The position numbers and the translations under genes are program-made. Source: Ruficoccus sp. ZRK36 (GTDB lineage: Bacteria; Verrucomicrobiota; Verrucomicrobiia; Opitutales; Cerasicoccaceae). From it: a DNA stretch of 64,000 bases. The notes below the pieces were generated by a model. The model was not told where the DNA came from and ran no database searches. It saw only the letters and a list, made by a program, of their open reading frames with translations. Of this stretch, positions 36,479-44,761 are shown one piece after another; positions within the stretch are counted from its first letter, which is position 1; every line of letters starts with the position of its first letter. The stretch covers positions 1,565,501 through 1,629,500 of the forward strand of contig NZ_CP080649.1 of NCBI RefSeq assembly GCF_019603315.1, read 5' to 3'.

Positions 36479-37792
36479 TTAGAGAAAGTCGCACTTGAGC
36501 AGATCACTCACCTTGACCGGCTGGCCGGTGGCGAATGACCGGTTAGCGGCTATGCCAGTCAGGATGGAAAGTGCTCCGTCAACATGGGTGGCACTTCGCC
36601 CAAGGGCATCTGTGACCGGTTTGTCGCTGAACAGCGCATTAAGCAGAAGGGGGTCGCCGCCACCGTGGCCACCTTCGCCGTGCGGGACTTCTACCTCGTA
36701 GGGCTTCTCCCAGTGCGGAAGCACTTTAAGCTGTCGGGATTGTGTGACGCCATCGGTGATGTGACCACTGCCCGCGCTGATGTATGAGCGTTCCATCTCG
36801 TCCAGTTCGATGCGGCCGCGGGTACCGTTAAAGGCGATGCGGTATCCTTCCCAGGGGGAGTAGGCGTGAAGAGAGTAGCTCATTTGGGCACCGTTGCGGT
36901 ACTTGACGAGAACGTTCATGGTGTCCTCAATGCTGATGCCGTCACCAAAAACATTCAGGTCGCGTACGTATCCATCAATGTGTTCAGACTTCCAGTACAG
37001 ATTGTTGAGCTTTTCATTTTCGCGCATATCCAGGCCGAAGGGGTCGTCCCTGGCGGCAGGATTGTCGGTCGAGCGCAGGTAGGGGTAGTAGTTACCCTGA
37101 GCCATGCCGTTAATCTTCCCGTAAAAGCCGAGTGATCCGAGCCCGAATACCGTTTCCGGGACGGAGTCCAGCCACCAGTTGACGAGGTCAAAGTGGTGAG
37201 TGGCCTTATGGACCATGAGCCCGCCCGAGTTGCGCTTGTCGCGGTGCCAGCGGCGGAAATAGTCCGCCCCGTGGGTCGTGTCGAGCAGCCACTCGAAGTG
37301 TACTGAACGCACCTGACCGATCGCCCCTTCCAGTATCAGTTCCTTGACCTTGCTGCGGGAGGGTGCGTAGCGGTAGTTAAAGCTGACACGGACTTCTTTT
37401 CCAGTCTCCTTGACGGTATCGATGATCTGCTGACACTTGACTTCATCGATCGTCATGGGCTTTTCTGTGATGACATCACAGCCAGCTTTGAGAGCCCGGA
37501 TAATGTATTCATGGTGAGAGAAATCAGCCGAGGTGACGATCATGACATCGGGTTTTTCTCGCTCGATCATCAGGTCGAAGTCCCGGACATGATAGGTTGG
37601 GAGTGGCTCCAGTCCGTATTTTTCCTTGTAGATCTTATTGTGATAAGCACTGCGGAGTTCATTGGTGTCACACAGGGCAACGAGATCGTACTTCTCCTTG
37701 TAAGTCGTTAGAATTGCTTCTGTGAACATGAAGGCTCGGCTTCCGCTTCCGACAACTGCGTATCTGCGTTTTTCTTTCGATGTTATGTTCAT
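36479..37792 (-). CDS. Gfo/Idh/MocA-family oxidoreductase
   Basis: A 437-residue NAD(P)-dependent sugar or inositol dehydrogenase-like protein. The Rossmann motif VVGSGSRAF is at residues 13-21, and the family motif EKP at 110-112 (DVITEKPMTIDE) supplies a catalytic Lys. NYRYAPSRSKVKELILEGAIGQV and the catalytic-His-bearing HKATHHFDLVNWWL stretch follow. It has no signal peptide despite being longer than many members, so it should be cytoplasmic. It is divergent from an AraC gene 88 bases away and is probably regulated by it. Possible role: oxidation or epimerisation of a monosaccharide freed by the local glycan enzymes. Confidence 0.92.
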   Translation of the reverse strand: MNITSKEKRRYAVVGSGSRAFMFTEAILTTYKEKYDLVALCDTNELRSAYHNKIYKEKYGLEPLPTYHVRDFDLMIEREKPDVMIVTSADFSHHEYIIRALKAGCDVITEKPMTIDEVKCQQIIDTVKETGKEVRVSFNYRYAPSRSKVKELILEGAIGQVRSVHFEWLLDTTHGADYFRRWHRDKRNSGGLMVHKATHHFDLVNWWLDSVPETVFGLGSLGFYGKINGMAQGNYYPYLRSTDNPAARDDPFGLDMRENEKLNNLYWKSEHIDGYVRDLNVFGDGISIEDTMNVLVKYRNGAQMSYSLHAYSPWEGYRIAFNGTRGRIELDEMERSYISAGSGHITDGVTQSRQLKVLPHWEKPYEVEVPHGEGGHGGGDPLLLNALFSDKPVTDALGRSATHVDGALSILTGIAANRSFATGQPVKVSDLLKCDFL

Positions 37793-37863
37793 TGTGGAGT
37801 CATGATAACATTTTCATGGATGCCTCCGTAAATAGCCCTTTCGATCCTTATGTTGACATTTTC

Positions 37864-37879
37864 GATCATCATGATGGTC
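37864..37879. promoter_or_regulatory. Palindrome next to the AraC gene start (possible operator)
   Basis: CATCATGATG (37867-37876) is a perfect palindrome and extends to 16 bases with one mismatched pair (GAT...GTC). It lies in the 88-base divergent region between the Gfo/Idh/MocA gene and the AraC-family gene, immediately before the latter. Function is inferred only from position. Confidence 0.25.
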
Positions 37880-37880
37880 T

Positions 37881-38666
37881 TTGGGGGTGCTCTGTTATGT
37901 GAACGAGGGGGAACGTGATTACGCTGATAGTCCGGTGAACCTCTCCCGGCGACCCTATTGGTCTTTTCAGGCAGTCCTGACAGGTCGTATCGCTATGGTT
38001 CGTGAAAATCAGACACCCGTACTGTGCTCGCGCAGACTGTGGTTATGTCCCCCTCGCGATCCGCATGGGTGGACAGGTGAGCCTGGTCGAACGGCGGAGA
38101 TTGTGGTCTTTCATTTTATGACGCTCCCTGAGCCTTTGCTCCGGCGGATACCCACAGGAGGAAGACTGGAAATAGCGCTTCAGCCCGGCATGAGTAAGCG
38201 ACTTCGTGAGCTGGCGCGCTCGGCGAGAGCTTCCTGGTATAATCCGCAGCCCGATATGCTCCTGCGTTACGAACATACTTTGCTGGAGTTAAGTCTGCTG
38301 GTCATGGAGGCGGCCTTTACTCACGAGGTGAAGGATGTAAACCGCGAGCACGAGCGTGTGCGTACTGCGATCAAGTGCTTTACCGAGCGTATCGGTGATA
38401 ATCCCAGTCTGGAGCAGATTGCCCGCGAGGTCGGTAGCTCCGCCCCCCACCTGCGGCGGTTGTTTCATCGGGTGATGGGAACATCCCCTAAGCGGGCCTT
38501 TGACCAGATTCGTTTCCAGCGCGCGTTTCAGCTCATGGCCGAGCCTGAAACAAAGCTGAGCGAGGTTGGAGAGAGCTGTGGCTTCGAGAGTCCGAGTGCG
38601 TTTTCCCGTGCCTTTAAGAACAAATTCGGGTGTTCCCCTGATCGGTGGCGCAACGGAGTAAGATAG
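37881..38666 (+). CDS. AraC-family transcriptional regulator
   Basis: The C-terminal 100 residues hold the AraC DNA-binding domain: NPSLEQIAREVGSSAPHLRRLFHRVMGTSPKRAFDQIRF, then TKLSEVGESCGFESPSAFSRAFKNKFGCSPDRWR. The N-terminal 150 residues carry a degenerate cupin-like sensor region (WLCPPRDPHGWTGEPG). The start is uncertain: TTG 37881, GTG 37887 and GTG 37899 are all in frame and none has a clear ribosome binding site; 261 residues is the longest form. It is divergent from the Gfo/Idh/MocA oxidoreductase and likely controls it. Confidence 0.85.
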   Translation: MGVLCYVNEGERDYADSPVNLSRRPYWSFQAVLTGRIAMVRENQTPVLCSRRLWLCPPRDPHGWTGEPGRTAEIVVFHFMTLPEPLLRRIPTGGRLEIALQPGMSKRLRELARSARASWYNPQPDMLLRYEHTLLELSLLVMEAAFTHEVKDVNREHERVRTAIKCFTERIGDNPSLEQIAREVGSSAPHLRRLFHRVMGTSPKRAFDQIRFQRAFQLMAEPETKLSEVGESCGFESPSAFSRAFKNKFGCSPDRWRNGVR

Positions 38667-38706
38667 GGCGCTGAGGGATGCTTGGGGGCCTCCGTTTTTA
38701 GGGTTT

Positions 38707-38718
38707 TTATAGTTATAA
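38707..38718 (+). promoter_or_regulatory. TTATAGTTATAA motif upstream of the PEP-CTERM gene
   Basis: The most symmetric instance of the recurring TTATAGTTA motif: TTATA-GT-TATAA, palindromic except for the two central bases. It lies 94 bases before the PEP-CTERM start and overlaps a TATAAT (38714-38719) that could be a -10 box. Confidence 0.35.
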
Positions 38719-38812
38719 TGGCGGTTCTTTTGACCGTAGGTGGCCTTGGACTACGATGATGTCTGTATATACAAACCCTAACCCATATCCTAACCCCAAG
38801 TATCTACGTAGC

Positions 38813-39655
38813 ATGAATTACCTCGTTAAGACCCTTACCTCTACTGTTTGCCTCCTGGCCACTTGTGCCTTGGCTCAGGCAGACGTGATATTCACCGACG
38901 ATTTCACCGAGTATACCGCTGGTGAGCTGATTCCCACGGGCGGAGATAACCTCTGGTCGGGCACCTTGCCTGTGGGTGAGTTGACCTTTACTGCCGAGGA
39001 TGACACTGAGCACTATTTTTCTGCCGGTAGCAATAAGTACGCAGTCATGTCAGTGGCTACCACCGTCGACAATGCGAATGTCTTAGTGACCACGGGGATT
39101 TTCGACACCACATATACCGGTCAGATGACATTCTCTTTCTACGATCCCTCATCAGCTACTCACGATGGTACCGGGTGGCTGTTGCGTCTGGGCGCGAGTG
39201 CGGGTAATGGTTCCTCAGCTTTTGGTGTCTATATCAAGAATGGGACCCTTATCCTGGCTGCAGGCTCGAGCTTAAATGCCTCAGGAGGCACGATTTCCAC
39301 TTACACAATGGATACAGCACACGAGCTCAGCATTGTGTTTAACAACTCGAACTCCTCTCTCACCTATGCCGGTGGCACTGTTGCCTCCGGGACGATGGAT
39401 ATTTATCTCGACGGTGAGCGGATCGGGGATGACCTGGCCGGTTCCGGTGGCGCTGGTGTTGATAGCGTTATCTCGAATTTCAACTTCACTGCCAAGACGT
39501 GGAACTCGACCTTCGAAAGCACCTTGTATGTGGACGACTTTAATGTCGATACCTCGATCTCGATCCCTGAGCCCAGCTCCTCCGGCCTGATCTTTGGCGG
39601 TTTTCTCGGTTTGGCTTGGCTGCTGCGCCGCTTTAAGGGCCATAAGAAGGGTTGA
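38813..39655 (+). CDS. PEP-CTERM sorting-domain protein, LamG-like (paralogue A)
   Basis: A 280-residue secreted protein. A signal peptide (MNYLVKTLTSTVCLLATCALAQA) is followed by a jelly-roll-like domain that starts FTDDFTEYTAG and holds TMDIYLDGERIGDDLAGSGG, and the end has the full PEP-CTERM signature: IPEPSSSG, a hydrophobic helix (LIFGGFLGLAWLL) and a basic tail (RRFKGHKKG). In this system exosortase cuts at PEP and leaves the protein on or outside the cell envelope. ATG 38813 begins the signal peptide. It is clearly paralogous to the protein at 48791. A lyase-like gene follows 148 bases later. Function is unknown; glycan binding or a role in extracellular matrix is plausible. Confidence 0.85.
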   Translation: MNYLVKTLTSTVCLLATCALAQADVIFTDDFTEYTAGELIPTGGDNLWSGTLPVGELTFTAEDDTEHYFSAGSNKYAVMSVATTVDNANVLVTTGIFDTTYTGQMTFSFYDPSSATHDGTGWLLRLGASAGNGSSAFGVYIKNGTLILAAGSSLNASGGTISTYTMDTAHELSIVFNNSNSSLTYAGGTVASGTMDIYLDGERIGDDLAGSGGAGVDSVISNFNFTAKTWNSTFESTLYVDDFNVDTSISIPEPSSSGLIFGGFLGLAWLLRRFKGHKKG

Positions 39656-39803
39656 TTGCTCGTCCTCGCCTCATCGGTAGGGGGAGGCGAAGCGTCTAAA
39701 TCGGTTAGGGCACACTGGGGATTTCGTTCCCCTTTGTGTGTAGGGATGCCATGTCTTTAAGTCTCTGAGGTTTTTAATAAATACGTAACTAGAGGTATTC
39801 AAA

Positions 39804-40619
39804 ATGATAGAATTTCATAACCTGAAAAAGTGGGCCAGGGGCCTGTGTTTGCCTGCGGCAGTCATCTTTACTCCTATAGGCCAGGGCTACGCGCAAATGA
39901 TCTTCGAGGAAGATTTCGAGAGCGCAGAGCTAGATCTGACCAAGTGGAAGTACCATCTGGACGGTAATACTGCTCTGGTGGATATTGTGGATACGACTGC
40001 TCGTAGTGGCAGCCGCTCAGCCCATATGAAGACCGTCGCCGCCAACGGTGATCGCCGTGCCGAGATCGTACCAAAGTTCCCTCGCTTTGTCTGGGGAGAG
40101 GAGTACTGGGTCGGTTTTAGCCTGATGGTGCATACTCCCGTGGAAAAAGCAGGCGCAGTCCACCAACACCATTCGGTCCCTAATAACAACAACTGGGACT
40201 GTGGAGCGGGGCCCAACTCATTTACGATTCAGGCCAGAGATGATGTAGACCTGCTGATGAGAACTGCGACTAACCCTGAGTACATCGAGGCTGTTCCGAA
40301 GTCGAATTCAGCACTCGGAAACTCTGTGCCGACGCCTGTGGCCTACCTGCCGGATGAGTGGACCGATATCGTTTACCATTTCAGATATGCACCGGATGAA
40401 ACCGGATTTTTCCAGATATGGGTGGATGGCGAGATGGTGCTCGATCACCAGGGGCCCACCGTCTACCGCATAGACTACTGCGGTAAGCCGAAGGTGCAGG
40501 AACAGTACATGAAGATCGGACTCTATCCGGCCGCCAAAGGTGGGGATGGGGAAATCTATTACGACGAGCTTCGAGTTGCTGGTGCCTTGTCGTCGTATGC
40601 CGATGTCGCCCCACGCTGA
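39804..40619 (+). CDS. Heparin lyase I-like polysaccharide lyase
   Basis: A 271-residue exported protein with a signal-like N-terminus (LCLPAAVIFTPIGQGYAQ) and a jelly-roll fold of the Polysacc_lyase (heparin lyase I-like) type. Motifs: FEEDFESAELDLTKWKYH, RSGSRSAHMKTV, NGDRRAEIVP, GEEYWVGFSLMVHTP, AVHQHHS, and then EWTDIVYHFRYAPDETGFFQIWVDGEMV and YMKIGLYPA near the end. Such enzymes cut uronic-acid-containing polysaccharides (heparin/heparan, glucuronan or alginate, depending on subfamily) by beta-elimination. The catalytic residues cannot be assigned without alignment. It lies next to a PEP-CTERM protein and close to three sulfatases, which fits attack on a sulfated uronate-rich glycan. 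Confidence 0.78.
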   Translation: MIEFHNLKKWARGLCLPAAVIFTPIGQGYAQMIFEEDFESAELDLTKWKYHLDGNTALVDIVDTTARSGSRSAHMKTVAANGDRRAEIVPKFPRFVWGEEYWVGFSLMVHTPVEKAGAVHQHHSVPNNNNWDCGAGPNSFTIQARDDVDLLMRTATNPEYIEAVPKSNSALGNSVPTPVAYLPDEWTDIVYHFRYAPDETGFFQIWVDGEMVLDHQGPTVYRIDYCGKPKVQEQYMKIGLYPAAKGGDGEIYYDELRVAGALSSYADVAPR

Positions 40620-40772
40620 TTGGAGCCGTTTTGTGGCGTAGCTAATTGTGGCCTTGGCTAATCGCACAAAGGTATAGCTGCTCGGGCGGCTTGCCTTTGT
40701 CGAACATCGGACCCTGTGTGCGGGACGGTGTCGCAATGGGGGAACCGGCGGCATCCTCGAATCGACCAGAGT

Positions 40773-41798
40773 CTACTCAACCGGCTTGCTCCTCAGCTTG
40801 GCGACCGTTTCCAGCTGTGCCCGCTGACAGCGTTGCGGTGGCAGACCTTTGAGGATCTGCTCAATGTCATCAACGACCCGCTCACCCATCCAGGGCCAGA
40901 CCTCTGGGATATTGCCAGCGCGGTGGGCCTGCAGAAGGGTGTTGGGGGTCCGCCGGGCCCGGTGATCCTTCGGGATGGGCTCATCCGGCCACACATCGAT
41001 ACCCACGCGCAGGTGGCCTGACTCCGCCGCATCCAGAAGCTCATCGAAATTCACGACACCAGCACGGCTCATCAGAAGCAGCAGGCTGCCTTTGCTCATC
41101 TTATCGAAGTAGGTGCGCCCTATGCCGCCGGCATTCTCGGTCGTGACCGCCCCGGTCAGGAAGACGGCAGCGGACTGCTCGAAGCATTCCTCCAGCGTCG
41201 CTGGGACCATCCCGAGCTCACGCAGGACGCTGGGGTGGATCCAGGGGTCGTGCGCGAGGATCTTACCCCCGAACGGCTTGAGCAGGGGGAGCAGGGAGCG
41301 GCCGACATTCCCACAGCCGACGATGGCGGTCGTGCGCCCCGTGAGGAGGATGGAGTCCTGGTTGTCACCCTCTCCGTAGAGGGTCTCGGTACCCGCGCGA
41401 ATGGCCGCATCCGCCTCATGGACGCGACGAGCCAGCGACAGAGCCATGCCGAGGGCCATTTCCGCCACCGGTAAGGAAAAGACCGGAGCGGTCGAAAGGA
41501 CAGGGATGCCGCGTCGGTGGCATTCCTCGTAATCAATGTTGGGCAGAAAGTTGCTTTCCACATTGAACACCGCCTTGAGGTTCGGAGCCCGATCCAGGCG
41601 CTCTTTCGGGAGGGCGGGCTGGCCGATCAGAATCGTCGTCTCCGGCAGATACTTATCAATGTACTCGTCCGGTGCTGGCGTCCCCTCGTGCCAGATCACC
41701 TGGCCCAGACCGTTGAGGCGTGCTTTTTCCGCTTCACTGAAAAGCAGATCAATCGGGCGAGGGTGGGGGTCAAAAAGGATAAGTGGTTGTTCGGACAT
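40773..41798 (-). CDS. D-isomer-specific 2-hydroxyacid dehydrogenase (paralogue 2)
   Basis: A 341-residue NAD-dependent 2-hydroxyacid dehydrogenase. The Rossmann motif is IVGCGNVGRSLL, with NLKAVFNVESNFLP and PVFSLPVAEMALGMAL before it. The catalytic Arg lies in LLLMSRAGVVNFDELL, the Glu in GIDVWPDEPIPKDH and the His in LLQAHRAGNIPE. It differs from paralogues 1 and 3 in these segments and probably uses a different acid. It faces the AraC regulator at 42020 across a 221-base divergent gap. Its close relatives in carbohydrate clusters act on glyoxylate, hydroxypyruvate or sugar-derived keto acids. Confidence 0.86.
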   Translation of the reverse strand: MSEQPLILFDPHPRPIDLLFSEAEKARLNGLGQVIWHEGTPAPDEYIDKYLPETTILIGQPALPKERLDRAPNLKAVFNVESNFLPNIDYEECHRRGIPVLSTAPVFSLPVAEMALGMALSLARRVHEADAAIRAGTETLYGEGDNQDSILLTGRTTAIVGCGNVGRSLLPLLKPFGGKILAHDPWIHPSVLRELGMVPATLEECFEQSAAVFLTGAVTTENAGGIGRTYFDKMSKGSLLLLMSRAGVVNFDELLDAAESGHLRVGIDVWPDEPIPKDHRARRTPNTLLQAHRAGNIPEVWPWMGERVVDDIEQILKGLPPQRCQRAQLETVAKLRSKPVE

Positions 41799-42019
41799 GG
41801 GCTAGGGTTTTGGTGAAACTTGGTTGGCCTGAGTTGGCTTTGTTTGATGAATGACTGAGGGCGTCGCGTTGGCACCTCAGAGGGAGGAAGGGCTTTTCAT
41901 GCCCCTGAGAGCCGGAGTCGCCAGAGGCCTCGCGTCAAGTTAGCCCAAAATTATATACTTTTTTAATTGATGATTCATCGGTGTTTATTGACTAATGTAT
42001 ATCTTAAATTGATCAGGCC

Positions 42020-42847
42020 GTGCTGATACTAAAATGGAGAGCGAAGACTGGACAGTTCGGACAGATCGTGAAGGTCTCGTGCGAGCGAGGCTCGCCTCTG
42101 GAGGAGCATAGCCACGAGTATCCAGAGATTTTCTGGATCGAAGAGGGGCCCTGCCTGCATCGTATCAACGACACACAAGAGCGACTGGAGGCTGGAGATC
42201 TGGTCTTTATCCGGGCCCATGATCGGCACCAGTTTGTTTCGCTTGGGCGGCAGCGGTTCACCATGACGAATCTGGAGTGCCACCCGCAACTGGTTGCCGA
42301 CATCCAGCAGCGCCATCCGCAACCGTTTGCGGAATGGTTTGAGCTCAGGCGGAATATGCCTCTGCGCCGCAGGCTGGATATCGGTGTGCTGCGGCAGCTC
42401 AAGCATATAGCCCTGGATTATGCCGCCCGCTCTGCCGATGCGCTTCATACGGAGGCATTCTTGTTGGATTTGGCCCGACTGTTGGAGGCGTCATCGCCAT
42501 TAATCACGGAGCTGAAAAATTGTCCGGACTGGTTGCGCAGTGCGCTCCTTCGGGCAAAAGAGCGAGAGGTTTTCGTCGATGGGGTGGCGGGACTTGTTCG
42601 TGTGACGGGGCGCTCGGGTGAGCACGTGGCGCGCTCATGTCGCAAATACCTCGGGCAGGCCCCGACTCAAATTCTAGAATCTTACCGCATGGCCTATGCC
42701 GAGCGCTGCTTGCGGTTGACGACGGATCCGGTGACCGAGATTGCCTACGCCTGCGGCTATGCGACGACGACCCCGTTCTACCGGGCCTTCCGCCGCCATT
42801 ATAAGCAGCCCCCGCTGGCTTATCGCCGTTGGCTGCGAGGAGGGTAG
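42020..42847 (+). CDS. AraC-family regulator with cupin sensor domain
   Basis: A 275-residue regulator starting at GTG 42020. The N-terminal cupin is visible (SPLEEHSHEYPEIFWIEEG, LEAGDLVFIRAHDRHQF), and the C-terminal AraC domain has SGEHVARSCRKYLGQAPTQILESYRMAYAERCL and DPVTEIAYACGYATTTPFYRAFRRHYKQPPLAYRR. The His and Glu residues in the cupin could bind a metal or sugar. It is divergent from dehydrogenase paralogue 2 at 41798 and lies 157 bases before a glycoside hydrolase gene on the same strand, so it may govern both. Confidence 0.9.
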   Translation: MLILKWRAKTGQFGQIVKVSCERGSPLEEHSHEYPEIFWIEEGPCLHRINDTQERLEAGDLVFIRAHDRHQFVSLGRQRFTMTNLECHPQLVADIQQRHPQPFAEWFELRRNMPLRRRLDIGVLRQLKHIALDYAARSADALHTEAFLLDLARLLEASSPLITELKNCPDWLRSALLRAKEREVFVDGVAGLVRVTGRSGEHVARSCRKYLGQAPTQILESYRMAYAERCLRLTTDPVTEIAYACGYATTTPFYRAFRRHYKQPPLAYRRWLRGG

Positions 42848-43004
42848 CACGAGCCAAGGACTTCCCTGGTGTCTTTCTGGAATGCCATATTCAGGGCGCA
42901 AGGTAGGCTGACTCTGGTGCTTCTGCTGTGTGAAGATATTATTTATCTAGCTTTTTTTTGTGTGATGTCCGTAGATTGTGAATTTTAATCAAATTGTCAT
43001 TGAT

Positions 43005-44210
43005 ATGAGCGAACTTTCATCAATATCAAGCAACGCCGTTGGTAAGCCCAATTGGAGTTCAATGCTTCAATACTTGGCGAGATTACACCAGAACAGTACT
43101 TATGCGACGGACGGAGCTTTCCCTTATGACTGGGAAAGCATTGGAACGGGCTACTGCTGCGGTCTTGCCTTTGGGCATTGGGATATCATCCACGAAGTAC
43201 TAGACCATATCCCAGAGAATCCGCAGTTTGCCTGTAAGCAGATTATCAACGATCTCTACCACCAGCGCTCTGATGGTTTTCTGCCCGGATCTATCTGGAT
43301 TAAAGATGACGGTGCTGATTATTCGGATATTTTTGGCCATCCGCCTCTCTGGATTTATGCCGTCGATGAGTATTATAGGCGTTATGAATCTGGAGAATTT
43401 GTCATCGCTGTTCTGCCGAACCTCCTGCGCCAGATCAGCTGGTTTGAGAATAACCGAAAGGCTGACGACGGCGGCTATTTTTACTTGGATATCCTAACTC
43501 ACGAATGGGAAAGTGGTATCGACGAAGGCGTCCGCTTTAAGCAGGTTCAACAAGGGAAAAAGGCCTGTATTGATGCGACCTCGCATGTATATGCGATGTA
43601 CGAGAGTGCTGCCCGTTGGTTGAGCATTGCTGGGCAGAGTAATGACCAGTACGTCCAGAAAGCTCAAAGCCTCAAGGAGTTTATTGCCACTCAGTTATAC
43701 TCCCATGAGAGTGGTTTTTTTCACGACATATGGTCGGTCAATGATGCCAAATACAGGGTGCGTTGCTTTGATGGGTTTTGGCCATTGATTTGCGGTGCCG
43801 CGACTCCAGAGCAGGCGACTGAGCTGATTGAAAATAATCTCTTAAACGAGGAAAGGTTCCTGTGTGAGCATCCCGTTCCAACCGTTGCTCTGTGTGAGCC
43901 GGACTTTGAGCATCGGATGTGGCGCGGCCCCTCATGGAACAGCATGACATACTGGATTGCCAGAGGGTGCGCGCGGTACGGTAGAGCTGATGTCGCTGCG
44001 ATGCTCCTGGAGAAGGCTCTTGATGCTACTGCGATACAGTTTGAGAGGACCGGTACGATATGGGAGTACTACCACTGCGGACTTGGTGACCAGAAAACAG
44101 TCGAGAGAAAGCCTGATACGAGCAGAAATATGCCCAGTTGCGATTATCTCGGACATAACCCACTTATCGCCATGGCCTATCTCTATATGGAATGTCGTGA
44201 GGTGTCATGA
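43005..44210 (+). CDS. (alpha/alpha)6-barrel glycoside hydrolase, GH63/GH37-like
   Basis: A 401-residue cytoplasmic glycosidase of the trehalase/glucosidase type. Clues are GYCCGLAFGHWD near the start, the acid-bearing segment LTHEWESGIDEG, KKACIDATSHVYAMYES, and late motifs HRMWRGPSWNSMTYWIARGCARYG and GTIWEYYHCGLG (probable base Glu). This is the layout of the catalytic core of GH63, GH37 and related families, which remove alpha-linked glucose or mannose residues from short chains. The exact family needs an alignment. ATG 43005 was chosen; GTG 42978 would add nine residues. It lacks a signal peptide, so its substrate must be imported, perhaps by a GPH or MFS transporter such as those at 56403 or 63090. 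Confidence 0.75.
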   Translation: MSELSSISSNAVGKPNWSSMLQYLARLHQNSTYATDGAFPYDWESIGTGYCCGLAFGHWDIIHEVLDHIPENPQFACKQIINDLYHQRSDGFLPGSIWIKDDGADYSDIFGHPPLWIYAVDEYYRRYESGEFVIAVLPNLLRQISWFENNRKADDGGYFYLDILTHEWESGIDEGVRFKQVQQGKKACIDATSHVYAMYESAARWLSIAGQSNDQYVQKAQSLKEFIATQLYSHESGFFHDIWSVNDAKYRVRCFDGFWPLICGAATPEQATELIENNLLNEERFLCEHPVPTVALCEPDFEHRMWRGPSWNSMTYWIARGCARYGRADVAAMLLEKALDATAIQFERTGTIWEYYHCGLGDQKTVERKPDTSRNMPSCDYLGHNPLIAMAYLYMECREVS

Positions 44211-44761
44211 GGCTTGGCTGAAGGCATTCAGCTTCTTACCTGGAGTCAATCGATCGCAGAAGCATGCTTTCACGCGCGGCTTCCGCATTCGATGACTCCT
44301 CGTCGCGCCTCTAGCTCAGCGCGGACCTCTGACATACGTTGATGTGTCAATGGTCTGCCTACGCAAACGGTACCGCGCTAATGATGTGATTTAGGGTGTA
44401 GACGGTAGTCAAGGTTGGGCGGAGTGAGTCAGCGTTGTAAAGGTCGTCTGCCTCTGCCCTGTTAGAACAACGGCCTCCCGGCAGATGTCTGGTCAACGGG
44501 GCGTGGTCATGCTCCATCCTCCTTCATGGGGTGGATGCCTGAGTAATGTTGCATCAATTGTTGCTGCGCCTGGTGCATCGGCAGTGTGCGTGTATTGTAG
44601 TCGTACGTGTTTACTCCGGCTCACTCGGTAGATGTTCGCTCAATCCCGTGGGTAGTCTGTGCGAGCATAACGTAAATTGACCTGCGATGACTTTGAACGC
44701 TCACTCAGCATGAGTTAGCGCAGCTTTACCCTCTTGATTGCGCTATCCGTGAAAGCGTATC
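44211..44761. other. 551-base gap with no recognisable gene
   Basis: No frame longer than about 30 codons with convincing protein character was found on either strand. The sequence has balanced composition and no clear terminator, repeat or RNA fold that I could identify. A TAGCTCAG at 44312-44319 resembles a tRNA D arm, but there is no matching T arm. It may hold a decayed gene or a long regulatory region for the deacetylase gene downstream. Confidence 0.4.

Noticed and set aside
39665-39690. A stem after the PEP-CTERM gene at 39655 as a terminator
   Set aside because: The stem is imperfect and no T tract follows it.
44312-44319. TAGCTCAG resembling a tRNA D arm
   Set aside because: There is no T arm, anticodon stem or acceptor pairing around it, so it is most likely chance.
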